Below are positions 1 to 10,689 of a stretch of DNA of 64,000 nt, in pieces (position 1 is the first letter of the stretch; each line of letters begins with the position of its first letter). Location of the stretch: contig JBCNJP010000013.1 of NCBI GenBank assembly GCA_039602395.1, positions 20,505,663 through 20,569,662 on the forward strand. Direction: 5' to 3'. Made by a program: the position numbers and the translations under genes. Source of the DNA: Deinandra increscens subsp. villosa. Its lineage: Eukaryota > Streptophyta > Magnoliopsida > Asterales > Asteraceae. The notes beneath the pieces were generated by a model. The model was not told the DNA's origin. It saw only the letters and a list, made by a program, of their open reading frames with translations, and did no database searches.

Positions 1-1368
1 AATATTTGCCATCAAAGAATAATGATCTTGAGAATGAACTACAAATGCAGATTCATCCGGAAAATCTTTAGTCCAATCATAATCTTCATTAGTTTGAGAT
101 ATCATAGCTTTAACTTCTTTATTGTGATCATGATTATCCGAATTACTTGGTTTAGAAGAAGATAGCTTGCATTCTCGAGCAAAATGTCCCAACTTGGAAC
201 ATTTGTAACATTTTAGTTTAGACTTGTCTAAACCCAGTTTGGTGCTTGTAAATTCACCCATAATAGAATTCTTGCCATGTTTGCCTATAAACCGTCTTCC
301 TCTTTCAGCAATCATAGCCAACTGCCAATCCAAATCTAATTTATTTAAATGATCCTCATCCATCTGTTTTAGATCGTCCGGAAGCAAACCAGAATTACCA
401 ATTTGATTAAATATGGAGTCAGATGAAGATGATACAAAAGCACCCAACAAAGCAGCTAGATCTTCGGTTGCTTGATTAGAAGTAGACTTGCTTGATGATC
501 TATCAGGAATGGTAAAACTGCAACCCGAAGAATTTCCAGTATTTTCAGACTTCCCAACAAGAAATGCTGTTACTGGTGGATTACTGCTTGAAATAGAATG
601 TGATTTAGTTTTAGCATGCGCCGTAGCAGAATTCTCTCCAAAATATATCTCAGGATTCTGAACTGTTGGAGTTGCTGACTTTTTCACAAGTAATTCCATT
701 TCCCGAGCTTGTAATTTTCTGAACACTTGATTGAATGACCAACAGGAGTAATTTGGATCATTAGTAAGCATCATAACAAAGTTCTCCCACTTTTCGGGTA
801 GAGCTTCCAAAAATTTTTCTTTCAATTCCTCTTTTTCTGTCTTGACTCCAACAACCTCAAGTTCATTAATCAGATGTGAAAACCTAGAAATCAAGTAGGC
901 AATACTTTCTTTGTCACAATGCTGAAAGTTGTCGAATTCTTTTAACAAAATTTTCTTTCGACTTTTCTTATATTGCTCGTTTCCTGCACACCTATCTTTC
1001 AATGCATCCCACAAAGTTTTTGATGTTGTGCAATTTTTGAATTGATGTAGAAGCTCTCTTGGTAGTGCCATTGTGAGATTTCCATAACATTTCTTTTCTC
1101 GGGCATAAACTTTTCTTTGATCTTCATCAAGATCACTTCGTGCAATCGGTTGTCCATTTATCTGAGGATATGTATAATCTTGTTCAATGGAAATCCATAT
1201 ATCAATGTCAAGAGCATTAATGAATGATTCAAATCGTTGCTTCCAATTCTCATAATCCTCCAACCTAAGCAACTTAGGAACTTTCTGATTTGTTCCTATT
1301 TCGTTATCATAGTTCAACATGGCTTGCATTGATGATTGAACAGCTGAAAATGCGTGAAACTCGCTCAT
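1..1368 (-). CDS. Copia gag polyprotein, 456 codons open, cut by window edge
   Basis: Read on the minus strand from the ATG at 1368, the frame stays open for 456 codons to the window edge. The N-terminus is MSEFHAFSAVQSSMQAML. A UBN2/DUF4219-type gag region of Copia elements follows (ENWKQRFESFI near residue 43; LTMALPRELLHQFK and TLWDALKDRC near residues 100-125). A CCHC zinc knuckle, CYKCSKLGHFAREC, lies near residue 400. Gag forms the cytoplasmic particle and binds element RNA. The copy at 43182-44445 is the same protein but full of stops and frameshifts, so this one is markedly better preserved. The family and role are secure; whether pol follows is unknown. Confidence 0.85.
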   Translation of the reverse strand, partial: MSEFHAFSAVQSSMQAMLNYDNEIGTNQKVPKLLRLEDYENWKQRFESFINALDIDIWISIEQDYTYPQINGQPIARSDLDEDQRKVYAREKKCYGNLTMALPRELLHQFKNCTTSKTLWDALKDRCAGNEQYKKSRKKILLKEFDNFQHCDKESIAYLISRFSHLINELEVVGVKTEKEELKEKFLEALPEKWENFVMMLTNDPNYSCWSFNQVFRKLQAREMELLVKKSATPTVQNPEIYFGENSATAHAKTKSHSISSSNPPVTAFLVGKSENTGNSSGCSFTIPDRSSSKSTSNQATEDLAALLGAFVSSSSDSIFNQIGNSGLLPDDLKQMDEDHLNKLDLDWQLAMIAERGRRFIGKHGKNSIMGEFTSTKLGLDKSKLKCYKCSKLGHFARECKLSSSKPSNSDNHDHNKEVKAMISQTNEDYDWTKDFPDESAFVVHSQDHYSLMANI

Positions 1369-1529
1369 TTTGAAATTACAATATCGAACGCAAAAACTTC
1401 AAACTGAAAAACGGACGTCTTCCGAGCCGATTAGGTTAGTACAAGTCTAGATCTCGGAAAGACGAACGTTTTGGCTGGTATTGGGTTCCGTAACTCCAAA
1501 CGGTTCTCAAGTTACATCAGTTTTAGTGA

Positions 1530-1860
1530 ACATGTGTTTTCTGCCAGCGTACCAACCAATTCTCAGCGGATCAAAAGATTTCAGCGTACCAACCTCCGTA
1601 CTAGATCAAATTAGCGGACCAAACTATGCTCTGCGGACCAAAAGAACCAGCGAACCAGATTATTCCAGCGGACCAGATTTGGTACGACGGACCAAAATGG
1701 TACGACGGACCAGAAAATAACCGCCACGGACCAACTTTGAAGATTGCCTTCCGGACCAGTTTTAGCGAACCAGAATACGTATGAAGATTGCCGTGCGGAC
1801 CAGTGGCAGACCAACGGCGGACCAAGTGTTCTTCGAGCGGACCAACGCAGTTCGAACCTG
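1530..1860 (-). repeat. Leader array of degenerate TTGGTMCGCTG motifs
   Basis: Between PBS and gag the minus strand carries at least ten irregularly spaced copies of TTGGTACGC / TTGGTCCGC and close variants. Chance ORFs through this stretch look like repetitive peptides, but no protein is credible. The equivalent leader of the second family-A element (42715-42990) has the same array. Confidence 0.7.
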
Positions 1861-2066
1861 ATTCGTCTGATTTTCGCGAATTTCGACGTTTGGATCTGGA
1901 ATTTGACTCAGTATGATGCGAAAACACTCCAGCAACACTCAGAAATCATTTTTCATCATTGAAACACTCTGAATTGCGAAAATTTGACGAAAAACAAAGA
2001 AAACCCACACTATCTCACTCTAGAACTCAAAAATCTACCAAAATCACAGCATTAGAACAACCAATT

Positions 2067-2078
2067 GCTCTGATACCA
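2067..2078 (-). other. Primer-binding site (initiator tRNA-Met)
   Basis: The minus-strand 12-mer TGGTATCAGAGC lies two bases inside the LTR. It is the usual plant LTR-retrotransposon primer site, complementary to the 3' end of initiator tRNA-Met. Confidence 0.9.
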
Positions 2079-2080
2079 CT

Positions 2081-2454
2081 TGTAAAATCACTGTACGATC
2101 TTACTACTGCATGATTCGGTAATCGGAGATACACAAACGAGTAAATAAAGCTTTGCTTTATTGATTTCACTTAGAGATTACACAAAGTCTAGAGAGAGAG
2201 AGAACACACTAACTTTCACACAGTTAAGATGTAGAATGACTGAACTGGTTACTAGCTCTCTCTCTAACGAACTATTTATAGTGTTAACATACTAACTGGC
2301 GGACCATCGGCGTACCATTTGGTACGCCCGTACCAAATAAGTTGCGGACCATTTGGTACGCCGACATTAGCATGTTAGCATTAAGACTCACAAAGATGCT
2401 CTAACCTAGATACAATACACGAGACACAACGTAGCATAGGAATATGCTCTAACA
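2081..2454 (-). repeat. 5' LTR of Copia family A (374 bp)
   Basis: On the minus strand the LTR starts TGTTAGAGCATATTCC and ends TTTTACA, with TG...CA termini. It matches the LTRs at 42135-42503 and 59388-59756. A TATA box (TATAAATAG on the minus strand, 2272-2280) and an AATAAA-containing segment near the 3' end fit a U3-R-U5 layout. TTGGTACGC-like motifs lie in U3 (plus-strand 2290-2370). Confidence 0.88.
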
Positions 2455-2942
2455 GGGAGCATCTTATTACCTCATGTGCATTGGCGCACTCGGTTTGGAG
2501 TGTATTATGCAGTGGTGTCATTGCCCGTCTTTCTTCATATTCAACATCAAAGACATCTTGAGATGTACCGTTTTGCTCCTGGGTCAAGCGCTAATAAGAA
2601 GAGGATTCGGCTTGTTTATCTCACTACCATTTGGGTCATTTGGAAACATCAGAACGATAAGGTTTTCAACAACGCACCGGTGTGGAAGATGAAGATTATT
2701 GAGGATACAAGGCTCTCGAGTATCTTTGGCTTCGCAATCGGTCTAAGCTCCCGATCTCATGGGATCAATGGTGCACCTTTCGATTCAATGATCTAATCTA
2801 GGTTTTGGTTTCGGTCTGGCGTCCTTGTTATTTTTGTTTTTATCTGTTTTTTGTTTTGATTTTTGTGACTTGGTGTTCTTGCCTCCTTCTTGGTGGCGGT
2901 TTTAGTGTGTTAATATTATTTTTTTTGGCGTTCAAAAAAGTT
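2455..2942 (+). pseudogene. LINE-A 3' end (zf-RVT tail), truncated by Copia insertion
   Basis: The plus strand encodes fragments of the LINE ORF2 C-terminal zinc-binding region (WVIWKHQNDKVFN near 2630) in shifted frames. A 3' UTR follows, ending in GGCGTTC plus a short A run at 2935-2940. After the tail comes ATGAGTTAGGCTA (2943-2955), the same 13-bp target duplication that flanks the complete LINE-A at 33529-38802. The rest of this LINE lies beyond the Copia element, outside the window. Confidence 0.8.
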
Positions 2943-4281
2943 ATGAGTTAGGCTATATCTATGTTCATACATGATGATATGTTATAGATCTAGGGTTAGA
3001 TCCATGTGTATTGAACATCATGATTTGACTTTCATGGTTTAAAATGACTCGATCTATGTCATGAATGATATTTAGGAATAGGTCTATGGAATTGAGCATT
3101 AAATTTGGACTTTCATGCTATGTATGTTGTGTTAAGACTAGATCCATACTATGTGATGCGCTATGACCAAGTGCATGCCATGTATGTCCCTCCATGTTTA
3201 AATTTACCGAGTTCGTGATATATTGTGAATAGATCTCGGACTCGCATGTTAGATCTAGGGTTTACATCATTAAAACCTTATGCTCGTGTGCATGATGGTT
3301 ACTTTGACCTTGTTTGACTTTCATGATAGTACCGGTTTGTCTATAATTCCATAATTTTATCCTTAGCCTTAGGATTGACCCATTTATCATAACGTACATA
3401 TCATCAAATTAAATCACCAAGGAGTCGTCGAGTTTGTTGTGTCGTGAAATCTAATCATTTATCTAATTATTTATTCTTTTTCTCTAGCTTATCTAGTCAT
3501 CAAGGTCGTCTTCGAGTCTAATCGTTTCATGGTGTCACTTTTACAAATTGTGTCTCCATTTCAAGTGAGTATTCATAGCCCCTATTCTTTTACTGTTTTG
3601 GGGTGCAACATGTACGCTATCAGAATGCAAACTCTTTATGCTTTATTCTAAAAGTAAATGTGATCGTTGTGATTGTTATGTGTATTCTTGTGTGGTTAGA
3701 CTTGTGTGGATTATTGCTCTGAACGATGGAACGATTGAATGATGGAAAAATGGAACGATGGAATGATTGACATATCTCATTAACTCATTGAGTCAGGGTT
3801 ACAATAATATATCTATTGGTGTTGCAACCCACATGGCCTGCCTCGCGTGTGGCGCCTTGTGATTGAAAGCCTAAAAGCCGAGGGCTTGAGTGCGTCGCCT
3901 ATTATGTGCTTTGATTCATTTCATTTTTATCATAAATGTTTACACTTAACTCATTGAACCGCATGTTTCAAATATATATCAGTACGCTACACCTATGTTT
4001 ACTCACCAACTATTCGTAGTTGACCTTTATTTTTACATGTTGTAGGCTTTGCTGTTGATGTTGTTGATCGCGTTGATAACACTTTAGGATGCATGTGAAC
4101 CTAGTGAGACCTAAATTAATCAAGTTAATCTGTGATTTATCATTTGATTGTATTGACTTAACATATATTATTCTATTGCTATGAAATTGGTTGATTAAGA
4201 ATTCGCAACATTTAATTAGTGTTGTGTGCTCTGGACAATCATCGCGCCCTGACGTATTCCGCCATCGGTTGGGGTGTGACA
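2943..4281 (+). repeat. 3' part of a Gypsy-type LTR (Gypsy C family), left-arm copy
   Basis: Non-coding sequence ending GGGGTGTGACA at 4281, a typical chromovirus LTR terminus, then TTATA. It is the mirror of 32020-33528. LINE-A inserted in this LTR before the arms diverged, because both arms share the LINE junction. No coding potential was recognised. Confidence 0.7.
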
Positions 4282-4344
4282 TTATACGGCTCTAATTGCT
4301 AGCCACTCAAGAAGTCACGAGCGGTAAAGTAGGAAGCGGTTGAG

Positions 4345-4503
4345 ATGAACAGGACGAGACAAATTATGGCACCGGTTCAAAGGGTGGAGACCCTCTTCGT
4401 GGAGGGGAAGAGGAACATAGGAAGACTGAATCTGACATGGGATGAGAAGATTCAAAAGGATCTATTAAAGTTAGTGATAGAAATTCTTGAAATTGGAGGA
4501 TAA
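4345..4503 (+). pseudogene. RTE-like LINE ORF2 C-terminal remnant
   Basis: A 52-residue frame contains APVQRVETLFVEGKRN and LTWDEKIQKDLLKL. I recognise this as the tail seen after the reverse transcriptase in plant RTE-type LINEs, where a VE..GKR.RGRP.LTWDE..R.DL pattern is usual. Nothing upstream resembles RT, so this is a 5'-truncated fragment. The following 4504-4726 fits a 3' UTR. A mirror copy lies at 31798-31956. Confidence 0.5.
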
Positions 4504-4726
4504 AAGTAAGGGACCTTTACGAATGTATAGGATTCACCTTTGTTGGGGAGTTTTCATTCACATGCTTTCCCTTTGCTTACCTTTAGATTGCCTTTAGCTG
4601 AATGTGTGGACACCTCTTTTGTTCTAGGTTTGCTTTTAGTAGTAGGTGCCATTTAGCATCTTATGCATATACCCCTCCCCTGGTCTACTATGTGTTGTTT
4701 CTGCTTTGATCCATGATACTAGGAGT

Positions 4727-5345
4727 GAGCAAAAACAAGTCCGACCCGTGAAAACCGACGATCTAAATCGGACCGAGTCGTTAAACCCTTTATAAGGTCA
4801 GTTCTCAGTTCTTGAGTTTTCTATTTTTGGTTCTGGTTGCACTCCACAAACCGGTTCGACCTGTTTGGACCATGAAACCAAAATTCTTTTCTTTGAAGAG
4901 TTTAACTTTTTTATGGACCTCATACTATACGCACATACCAATGCGTAAGTCTGAAAAAGATTTTCATCTTTCCCATCCCAAAACCCTACCAAACCATTTG
5001 TACCTTCTAATCGTTCTGGTATCATCATGTCAGTACAGAAATGGATGCCACGATTTGTTTGTTCAAATTTTTTGTTTCTTGCATTTCAGATGCTAGGATC
5101 AGTTACATGTGTTTCGGTCTAGCCAAAACTTTGGTCCAACATTAAATTTCGGCCCAACACCCGAACCAAGAAGCATTTAAATGGATGGGCTAGCAAGCAT
5201 TTCTGTCTAGTTACAAAACCCGATACCCGAACCATGAATATGGGCCAAACTGGAACCAGTTTGTCATATCTCGGTTCGGTTTCGTTCTCATAAACATCGA
5301 ATTTTGGCTTCGGTTCTGATATTCGGTTCGGAACCGATAATAACA
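4727..5345 (+). repeat. CGGTTC-rich hAT-like non-autonomous element (tentative)
   Basis: The segment opens TAGGAGTGAGCAAAA and closes with ...GATAATAACACCTA, and is rich in CGGTTCGG and its complement. That style is common in non-autonomous plant hAT elements. Terminal repeats are imperfect and I could not find an 8-bp target duplication. Mirror copy near 30930-31575. Confidence 0.35.
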
Positions 5346-6446
5346 CCTACTTGTTAAATACTACCTACCGACTGTTATATTTATGCTTCACATTTGCCTT
5401 AAGTATACATTTGTGCTTTTGATACTTGATACACCTCGCTAATCAGTTACGCATGCTTCCTTCTTTTGAGGATGTATAGACCGCTATGTCCTATGTGTTA
5501 CTTTATGTGCTTTACATACTTGAAACTTGTTACATACCATTATATGCTTAATTTATGTATGTGTGATTTTTGTTTGTATTTCGAGTTGGGAGTCTCATCA
5601 GATGCAATCTCTTTATCCTTGTGATAAAGGTAAGGTTCGTCTTCATCTCACCCTCCATATATCCTATTTTTGAAGTTGGGTTATACTGATTAGGGATGAG
5701 CTTTTCGTACCAAGTACTCGGTATTGTACTGGACACCGGTACTCGATTTTTCTTAATTTTCAAATAGTACTAACCGGTACCAGTAAAAACCGGTATTTCC
5801 TGAATGGATACCGGAATATAGATGGTTCTTCTTATATTTTTAAACGTTGACAATTATATATGATAATTAGGGTTTCGTTCATTGGAAAGCTTGTGGTCAT
5901 CGAGATTGGATTTGTGATCATCGGAAAATCTAATATGTGAGAATTGCCTTTAAGATAAAGAGTTAGTGTACTCAATTATGAATTGATTATTTTGTAACTT
6001 AATACTAAATCCTATTTATATATACTTTGATAATGAATTATTAATTTGCTAAAACAAGAGAGAAGTACTCGTACGTTTTAGATACAAACTAAATATGTGC
6101 CCACCTGACGAATTACCTAATGACGATGAGGAAGCGAAAGTCCGACGATGAGGAAGTATGGAATCAGTGTGCCTGACAAAGAGATGGAGGAGAGACCGAA
6201 GCAATGTCATGAAAAATGGAAAGACGAAACATTTAAAGCAAGTACAAAAAATTAAAAAGAAACAAACCGAAAATCAAAGGAATAGGAACTTATACTCAGA
6301 GACTACTCATTGCTAATTATAATTTATATAATAATGCATGTTATGACATTTGTAACACCCATTTTTCATTTTTCACAGACTCTCCATTTCAACCGAATGT
6401 TGTAAGGATCAATCTGTAATTTATATTGAGATTTGTTTTTAAATAT
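5346..6446. other. Intergenic repeat debris with a CGGTACC palindromic segment
   Basis: No gene is visible. At about 5693-5815 a segment beginning TAGGGATGAGC carries several CGGTACC-type inverted motifs, typical of decayed hAT-like elements; its mirror is near 30478-30605. The remainder is AT-rich and unrecognised. Confidence 0.4.
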
Positions 6447-6912
6447 TGTCGTTCCCAAAAATAAAAAAAGATTTGCTAATGATATGTAATAACTTGTGAA
6501 TAGAAAGATATGTTACTGATATGTAAATAACATGTGATCTGCAATATTACAAGAATATTTTAAACTACTATATATTAAACATACAAATCCTCATAATTGA
6601 TACTTTCCATATTTCCTTTAGTTGTAATTGATTGTAATTATTTGTAACTGATTTTTGTTTCCTAGTTTAGCTATAGGCTAGTTATTGTATTGCTTATTTA
6701 AATCACTGTTGTAAATGAAAGAATCAAAGTGGCTTACAATCATTATAATTAAAGGAAATATGGAAAGAATCAATTAGGAGGATTTGTATGTTTAATATAT
6801 AGTAGTTTAAAATATTCTTGTAATATTGCAGATCACAAGTTATTTACATATCAGTAACATATCTTTCTATTCACAAGTTATTACATATCATTAGCAAATC
6901 GTTTTTTATTTT
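6447..6912. repeat. Long palindrome around a short LTR-like core
   Basis: About 150 bp starting GTTCCCAAAAATAAAAAA recurs as a near-perfect reverse complement ending TTTTTATTTTTGGGAAC. The centre (about 6590-6770) is a copy of the short LTR-like repeat found at 8031-8360. The right palindrome arm abuts the end of the gag-protease fragment, so it probably arose by inverted duplication of the Copia fragment end and not as a MITE. Mirrored at 29500-29966. Confidence 0.6.
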
Positions 6913-8035
6913 TGGGAACAGCAAACATTAGTTAAAATAAAAGAGATATTAGAAAAAGATAGATAGGTGGTGCCAGTGTGAGAGATTGTGAGGGACGAAC
7001 CATCACTGATAACGAGTTCTTCGGTCCCGTCGTATGGAGCATGCAGTGACAGTGCGTTGAGATCGTTGGTGATGTGGTGGGATGCGCCACTGTCAAAGAG
7101 CCATGATTGTTGAGAGGGGCTAGTGTTGGAGGTGGCTTGCATCATGTGAACTTGGGGTTTGCTTGTGTTAGAACTTTGTTTGGGAAGGAGTGGTAGGATG
7201 ACATTTGGATAAGTTTTCTTGTAGGTATAGCAAGAATGTATGGAGTGACCCCTAATGAAACAAAATTGGCATTTTCCCATATAATTGGATGTTGGGAAAC
7301 CACTGGTAGGTTGGGTTGGAGTTGGTATCAGGCCACGTGATGGTGTATTGTTTTTTTGTTTCCAATGTTTATTTGGTGTACGTGTTTGAGACACAAACAC
7401 AGTAGACGGTTGATGTAAATTGGTGACCGATGGTGCGGTTTGGAGCATGGAGAGCTCGTGGTTGATGAGCTTTTCATAAAGTTCATGAAACGGAATTGGA
7501 GAGTCCCGAGCATGAATAGCATCGATGACCGATTTATAGGACATTTGGTCCAACCCATTGAGAATGATGTCAGTGACATCCTCGGTGTCGATGGTCTTGC
7601 CAAGGTTGGCGAGTTCATCGACAATCGTTTTAACGGATTGCATGAAATTGGTAATAGATTGTTCTGTGGTTTTGGTGGAAGTCTTTAAACGGTGTTGGAG
7701 TTGTTTTATGTGACCACAAGAAGTCGAGGCATACGTATCGGAGAGGAGTTTCCAAGCCTCGAGGGAGGACTTGGCATTAGTAGTGAGATGAACGAGAGAG
7801 GGTGAAAGACTTCCGACAAGAGCACCAAAAAGGAGCCGGTCTTGCCGAAACCAAGCATCATAATCGGTGTGGGGGTGTCTGTGAGTTTGAGAAATGAAGG
7901 AAAGGTTACAAGGGTGATGGATGTAGGAGTGAAGGAGACGGTGGCGATGGTAAGGTCGGATTATTGGTAGTCCTGACGGAAGGGTGGTGGCCGAAAGTAG
8001 GTTGGGAGGAGGTGGATCAAAGGCAATATGATATC
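6906..8035 (-). pseudogene. Copia gag-protease fragment (Ale/Retrofit-like), left arm
   Basis: Minus-strand coding shows a gag core (AKSSLEAWKLLSDTYAS, then IDTEDVTDIILNGLDQ), a degenerate knuckle CQFCFIRGHSIHSC and the Copia protease signature WLFDSGASHHIT near the end. It stops at LTNVCCSQK, where the palindrome begins; integrase, RT and RNase H are absent. Compared with the mirror copy at 28310-29508 this one lacks about 120 bp of the gag N-terminal coding. The Ale/Retrofit assignment is inferred from gag style and the very short LTR-like repeats. Confidence 0.8.
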
Positions 8036-8360
8036 ATATAATGATTGTAAGCCAATTTGATTCTTTCATTTATAACAGTGATTTAAATAAACAATACAAT
8101 AACTAGCCTATAGCTAAACTAGGAAACAAAAATCAATTACAAATAATTACAATCTAAAGGAAATATGGAAAGCATCAATTAGGAGGATTATAATGATTGT
8201 AAGCCAATTTGATTCTTTCATTTATAATAGTGATTTAAATAAGCAATACAATAACTATCCTATAGCTAAACTAGAAAACAAAAATCAATTACAAATAATT
8301 ACAATCAATTACAATTAAAGGAAATATGGAAAGAATCAATTAGGAGGATTTGTATGTTTA
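8031..8360 (-). repeat. Two tandem short LTR-like repeats (about 150 bp each)
   Basis: Two adjacent copies share ...GTTTCCTAGTTTAGCTATAG... (minus strand) and ...GAATCAAATTGGCTTACAATCA. A degraded primer-site-like TGATATCA lies next to the gag fragment. Position and repetition suggest very short LTRs of the adjacent Copia fragment. Terminal TG...CA are not clear. Confidence 0.5.
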
Positions 8361-8883
8361 ATACTAATTTATATAAAAAATAAAAAATAAAAATAAAAAA
8401 AAGATATGCTACTGAGTTTTTTTTATATTCACAAGTTATTTACATATTGTCATCTTTTCAAGAACCCTAACATCCGACAGCAAAGATTAGTAGCAAAATT
8501 CATCAAATTTCGGTTATTTGTTTATTTGTTAGTAAACTTCAGGAGATCCACTTGTTTGATTCTCTGATTAACAAACAGTCCATTTGCCTTTCATGGTAAT
8601 GCAACTATTCAAGCATGTTCCCTCATGATTTGAGTCAAGGATTTGGGTGTTGTAAGAAAACAAAAAGGGTTTGTTGAACGGTTAGATATCAAGAAGTCAG
8701 TGTTTGTGGTGTCGTAAACCATAAAATGTTAGAGAACCACTAAAATCAAATAGTACATGTACATATTTTTTCAATAAAGAAAAACTAAATGGCTATTTTA
8801 TTTACTCTTTTCACTATTTCTTTAACCTTATCATTTCTCTTTTATATATTTTTTAAACTATAAAATATAATTATATACATGCA
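8361..8883. other. AT-rich intergenic sequence, nothing recognised
   Basis: No coding potential, terminal repeat or RNA gene was recognised. It is present in mirror form at 27445-27955. Confidence 0.6.
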
Positions 8884-8891
8884 CATACACG

Positions 8892-10352
8892 CAGGGCCGG
8901 CTCTACTATACAATTAACCCAAGCGACCGCTTGGGGCCCCAAATTTTTGGGGTCTCATTTCCTCAAAAAAATATGATACATACACTGAATATTAGGAATA
9001 CTTTCTTGGTTCTAAAAATAAATTGTAACGTATTGCAGTGGTAATTATTCAAACTGTTTCACTTTTGTCTCGGTATCGACTCTTGCATCCGACTATTTTG
9101 CATCCTTCTTTTTTAGTCCTTAAATGCTCTTTATCCTTTTGTGGTAATTGGCCAGCCCAAGGGGCCCAAAAGTAGTCCTTAAATGTTCTTTATCCTTTTG
9201 TGGTAATTGGCCAGCCCAAGGGGCCCAAAAGTAGTCAATTTCCTTTACTTCTTTCCAATTCTTCCCAATTATGTGAATGGGCTAATTGTCTGAATCAAGA
9301 ATTTGTAAATTGGTTTTGAGCGTGTGATAATCGAAGGTAAACCAAGTATTTGGCTATTAGGTAACTAAAAAAACACATATTTGGTTAGATTGGTTTTGTG
9401 TTATTAGCTAAATTGTTTAGGTGCTAATTTGGTGATATACTTGATTAGGTATCATTATTTATAAGTTTATTAGGTGCTAAATTGGTTAAGTTTCATATAT
9501 AACTAGCATAGCATACTTACATGTTGATATGAGTAGAGACGGAACTAGAAATTATTTTGAGAAAGTCCACAAATTGTTTTTACGGAGTCACTAATTTTAG
9601 ATATTTTAGTTTCATAGAAACATACATAAGGAAATTTTGTCAGGATTGGGTTGGTCACATAAAACAAATATGACACAAAATACAATTGAAATATCTTCAT
9701 TAGAATTTAAAAAATATAGAAAAAATAAGGATGATGCAAGATATCATTAAAAATATATCAAGGAAGAAATAAGGATCATCAACAATTTTGTTTCGAATGA
9801 AGCATCAATGTTAACGTATTGATAATTGATTTGTAGATTACATTTGAATTGGACTATTAGCTACTTAAGTTTGGGCTATTACTTATTAATGTTTTAGTTT
9901 ATTAGGCTTGGGTGCTGTCAAGACTATTTAGTCAATCCAGTTTTAAACTAAAAATATATAAATTGTAGCAAGTAAGGCTTGAACCCGGGTCAATCAAGAG
10001 AAAGGAATACACCAAACAAGATGTAGAAAAACCATTAGGACGGAAATATTAATTGGTTATATTTTATCCAGAACTTATTTAATGACTCCCCCATCACATG
10101 AAAAAAACCTGAAAGACTGTTCATATAATTTTTACTTCACGCACGAGGTTGAGGAGGTCCACGGAAACTCCCGAGGCCTATTACAGGTCCATCCCTGGAT
10201 ATGAGAAAGAATCTCAAAATGAACAATGCGTTTTGTGTCTACACACCAACATAACTTAATGTTTATTATATAAATTTACTGAGGATGGTAAGCAAAAAGG
10301 GCCTCAGATTTTTTCTTCGCTTTAGGCCCCTAAATTCATTGAGTCGTCCCTG
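8892..10352. mobile_element. 1461-bp non-autonomous hAT element, left-arm copy
   Basis: The ends CAGGGCCGGCTC and (reverse complement) CAGGGACGACTC form imperfect short terminal repeats. They are flanked by a perfect 8-bp direct duplication CATACACG (8884-8891 and 10353-10360), diagnostic of hAT. No transposase is encoded. Internally a roughly 58-bp block around GGTAATTGGCCAGCCCAAGG is tandemly duplicated (9117-9233). A second possible element lies inside, around 9530-10200. The right-arm copy (25976-27436) has the same length. Confidence 0.85.
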
Positions 10353-10514
10353 CATACACGGAGACAAAAACCTATACATATCATATTTTTAAAAGATAAT
10401 TGTCATAAGATTCATAAACATTATATATAACTTATTTAGATGCTCAAGAAAGGAACGAGGCTTTATTTAACAACACAATATTACTATAGATAAAAATTGT
10501 TTCACAGTACTAAT

Positions 10515-10640
10515 GAACTTGAGGTTGGTCTGGTGGTTTGGGCGCTACATTTCGATTGAAGTTGCCCGGGTTCGAGGCTTGATGTGTCCGTTTATGTGTC
10601 CTCCCTCCCCAAAGGGAGGATTTTTTATATATATTTAAGG
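10515..10640 (+). repeat. tRNA-derived SINE
   Basis: A pol III-like head contains an A-box-like TGGTCTGGTGG and a B box GGGTTCGAGGC (10569-10579), spaced as in tRNA-derived SINEs. The tail holds CCTCCCTCCCCAAAGGGAGG. Upstream sequence from about 10425 is also shared with the second copy, so the repeated unit is larger than the SINE head. Not a functional tRNA gene: no cloverleaf can be drawn. Confidence 0.6.
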
Positions 10641-10689
10641 GATGGTCAATATAGGAACATAGATGCTTGTGTCCTTAAGGTTTGACTTT

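Larger units (their letters stand above)
1..2454 (-). mobile_element. Copia-type LTR retrotransposon (family A), 5' portion
   Basis: The minus strand shows, in order, an LTR (2454 to 2081), a primer-binding site, a roughly 700-bp leader and an open gag frame that runs off the window edge. The same family recurs at 42135-59756, where both LTRs and a target duplication are visible. This copy lies inside a LINE-A 3' end. The right arm of the inverted repeat (around 34014-34022) carries the uninterrupted LINE sequence, so it serves as an empty site. The flank GGGAG at 2455-2459 is the likely 5-bp target duplication; its partner lies outside the window. Pol cannot be seen. Confidence 0.9.

Noticed and set aside
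1481..1962. Repetitive peptides on both strands
   Set aside because: They are translations of the TTGGTMCGC motif array in an untranslated leader, read in several frames.
10525..10590. Functional tRNA gene
   Set aside because: A- and B-box-like motifs are present but no cloverleaf, anticodon arm or acceptor pairing can be drawn; SINE head instead.
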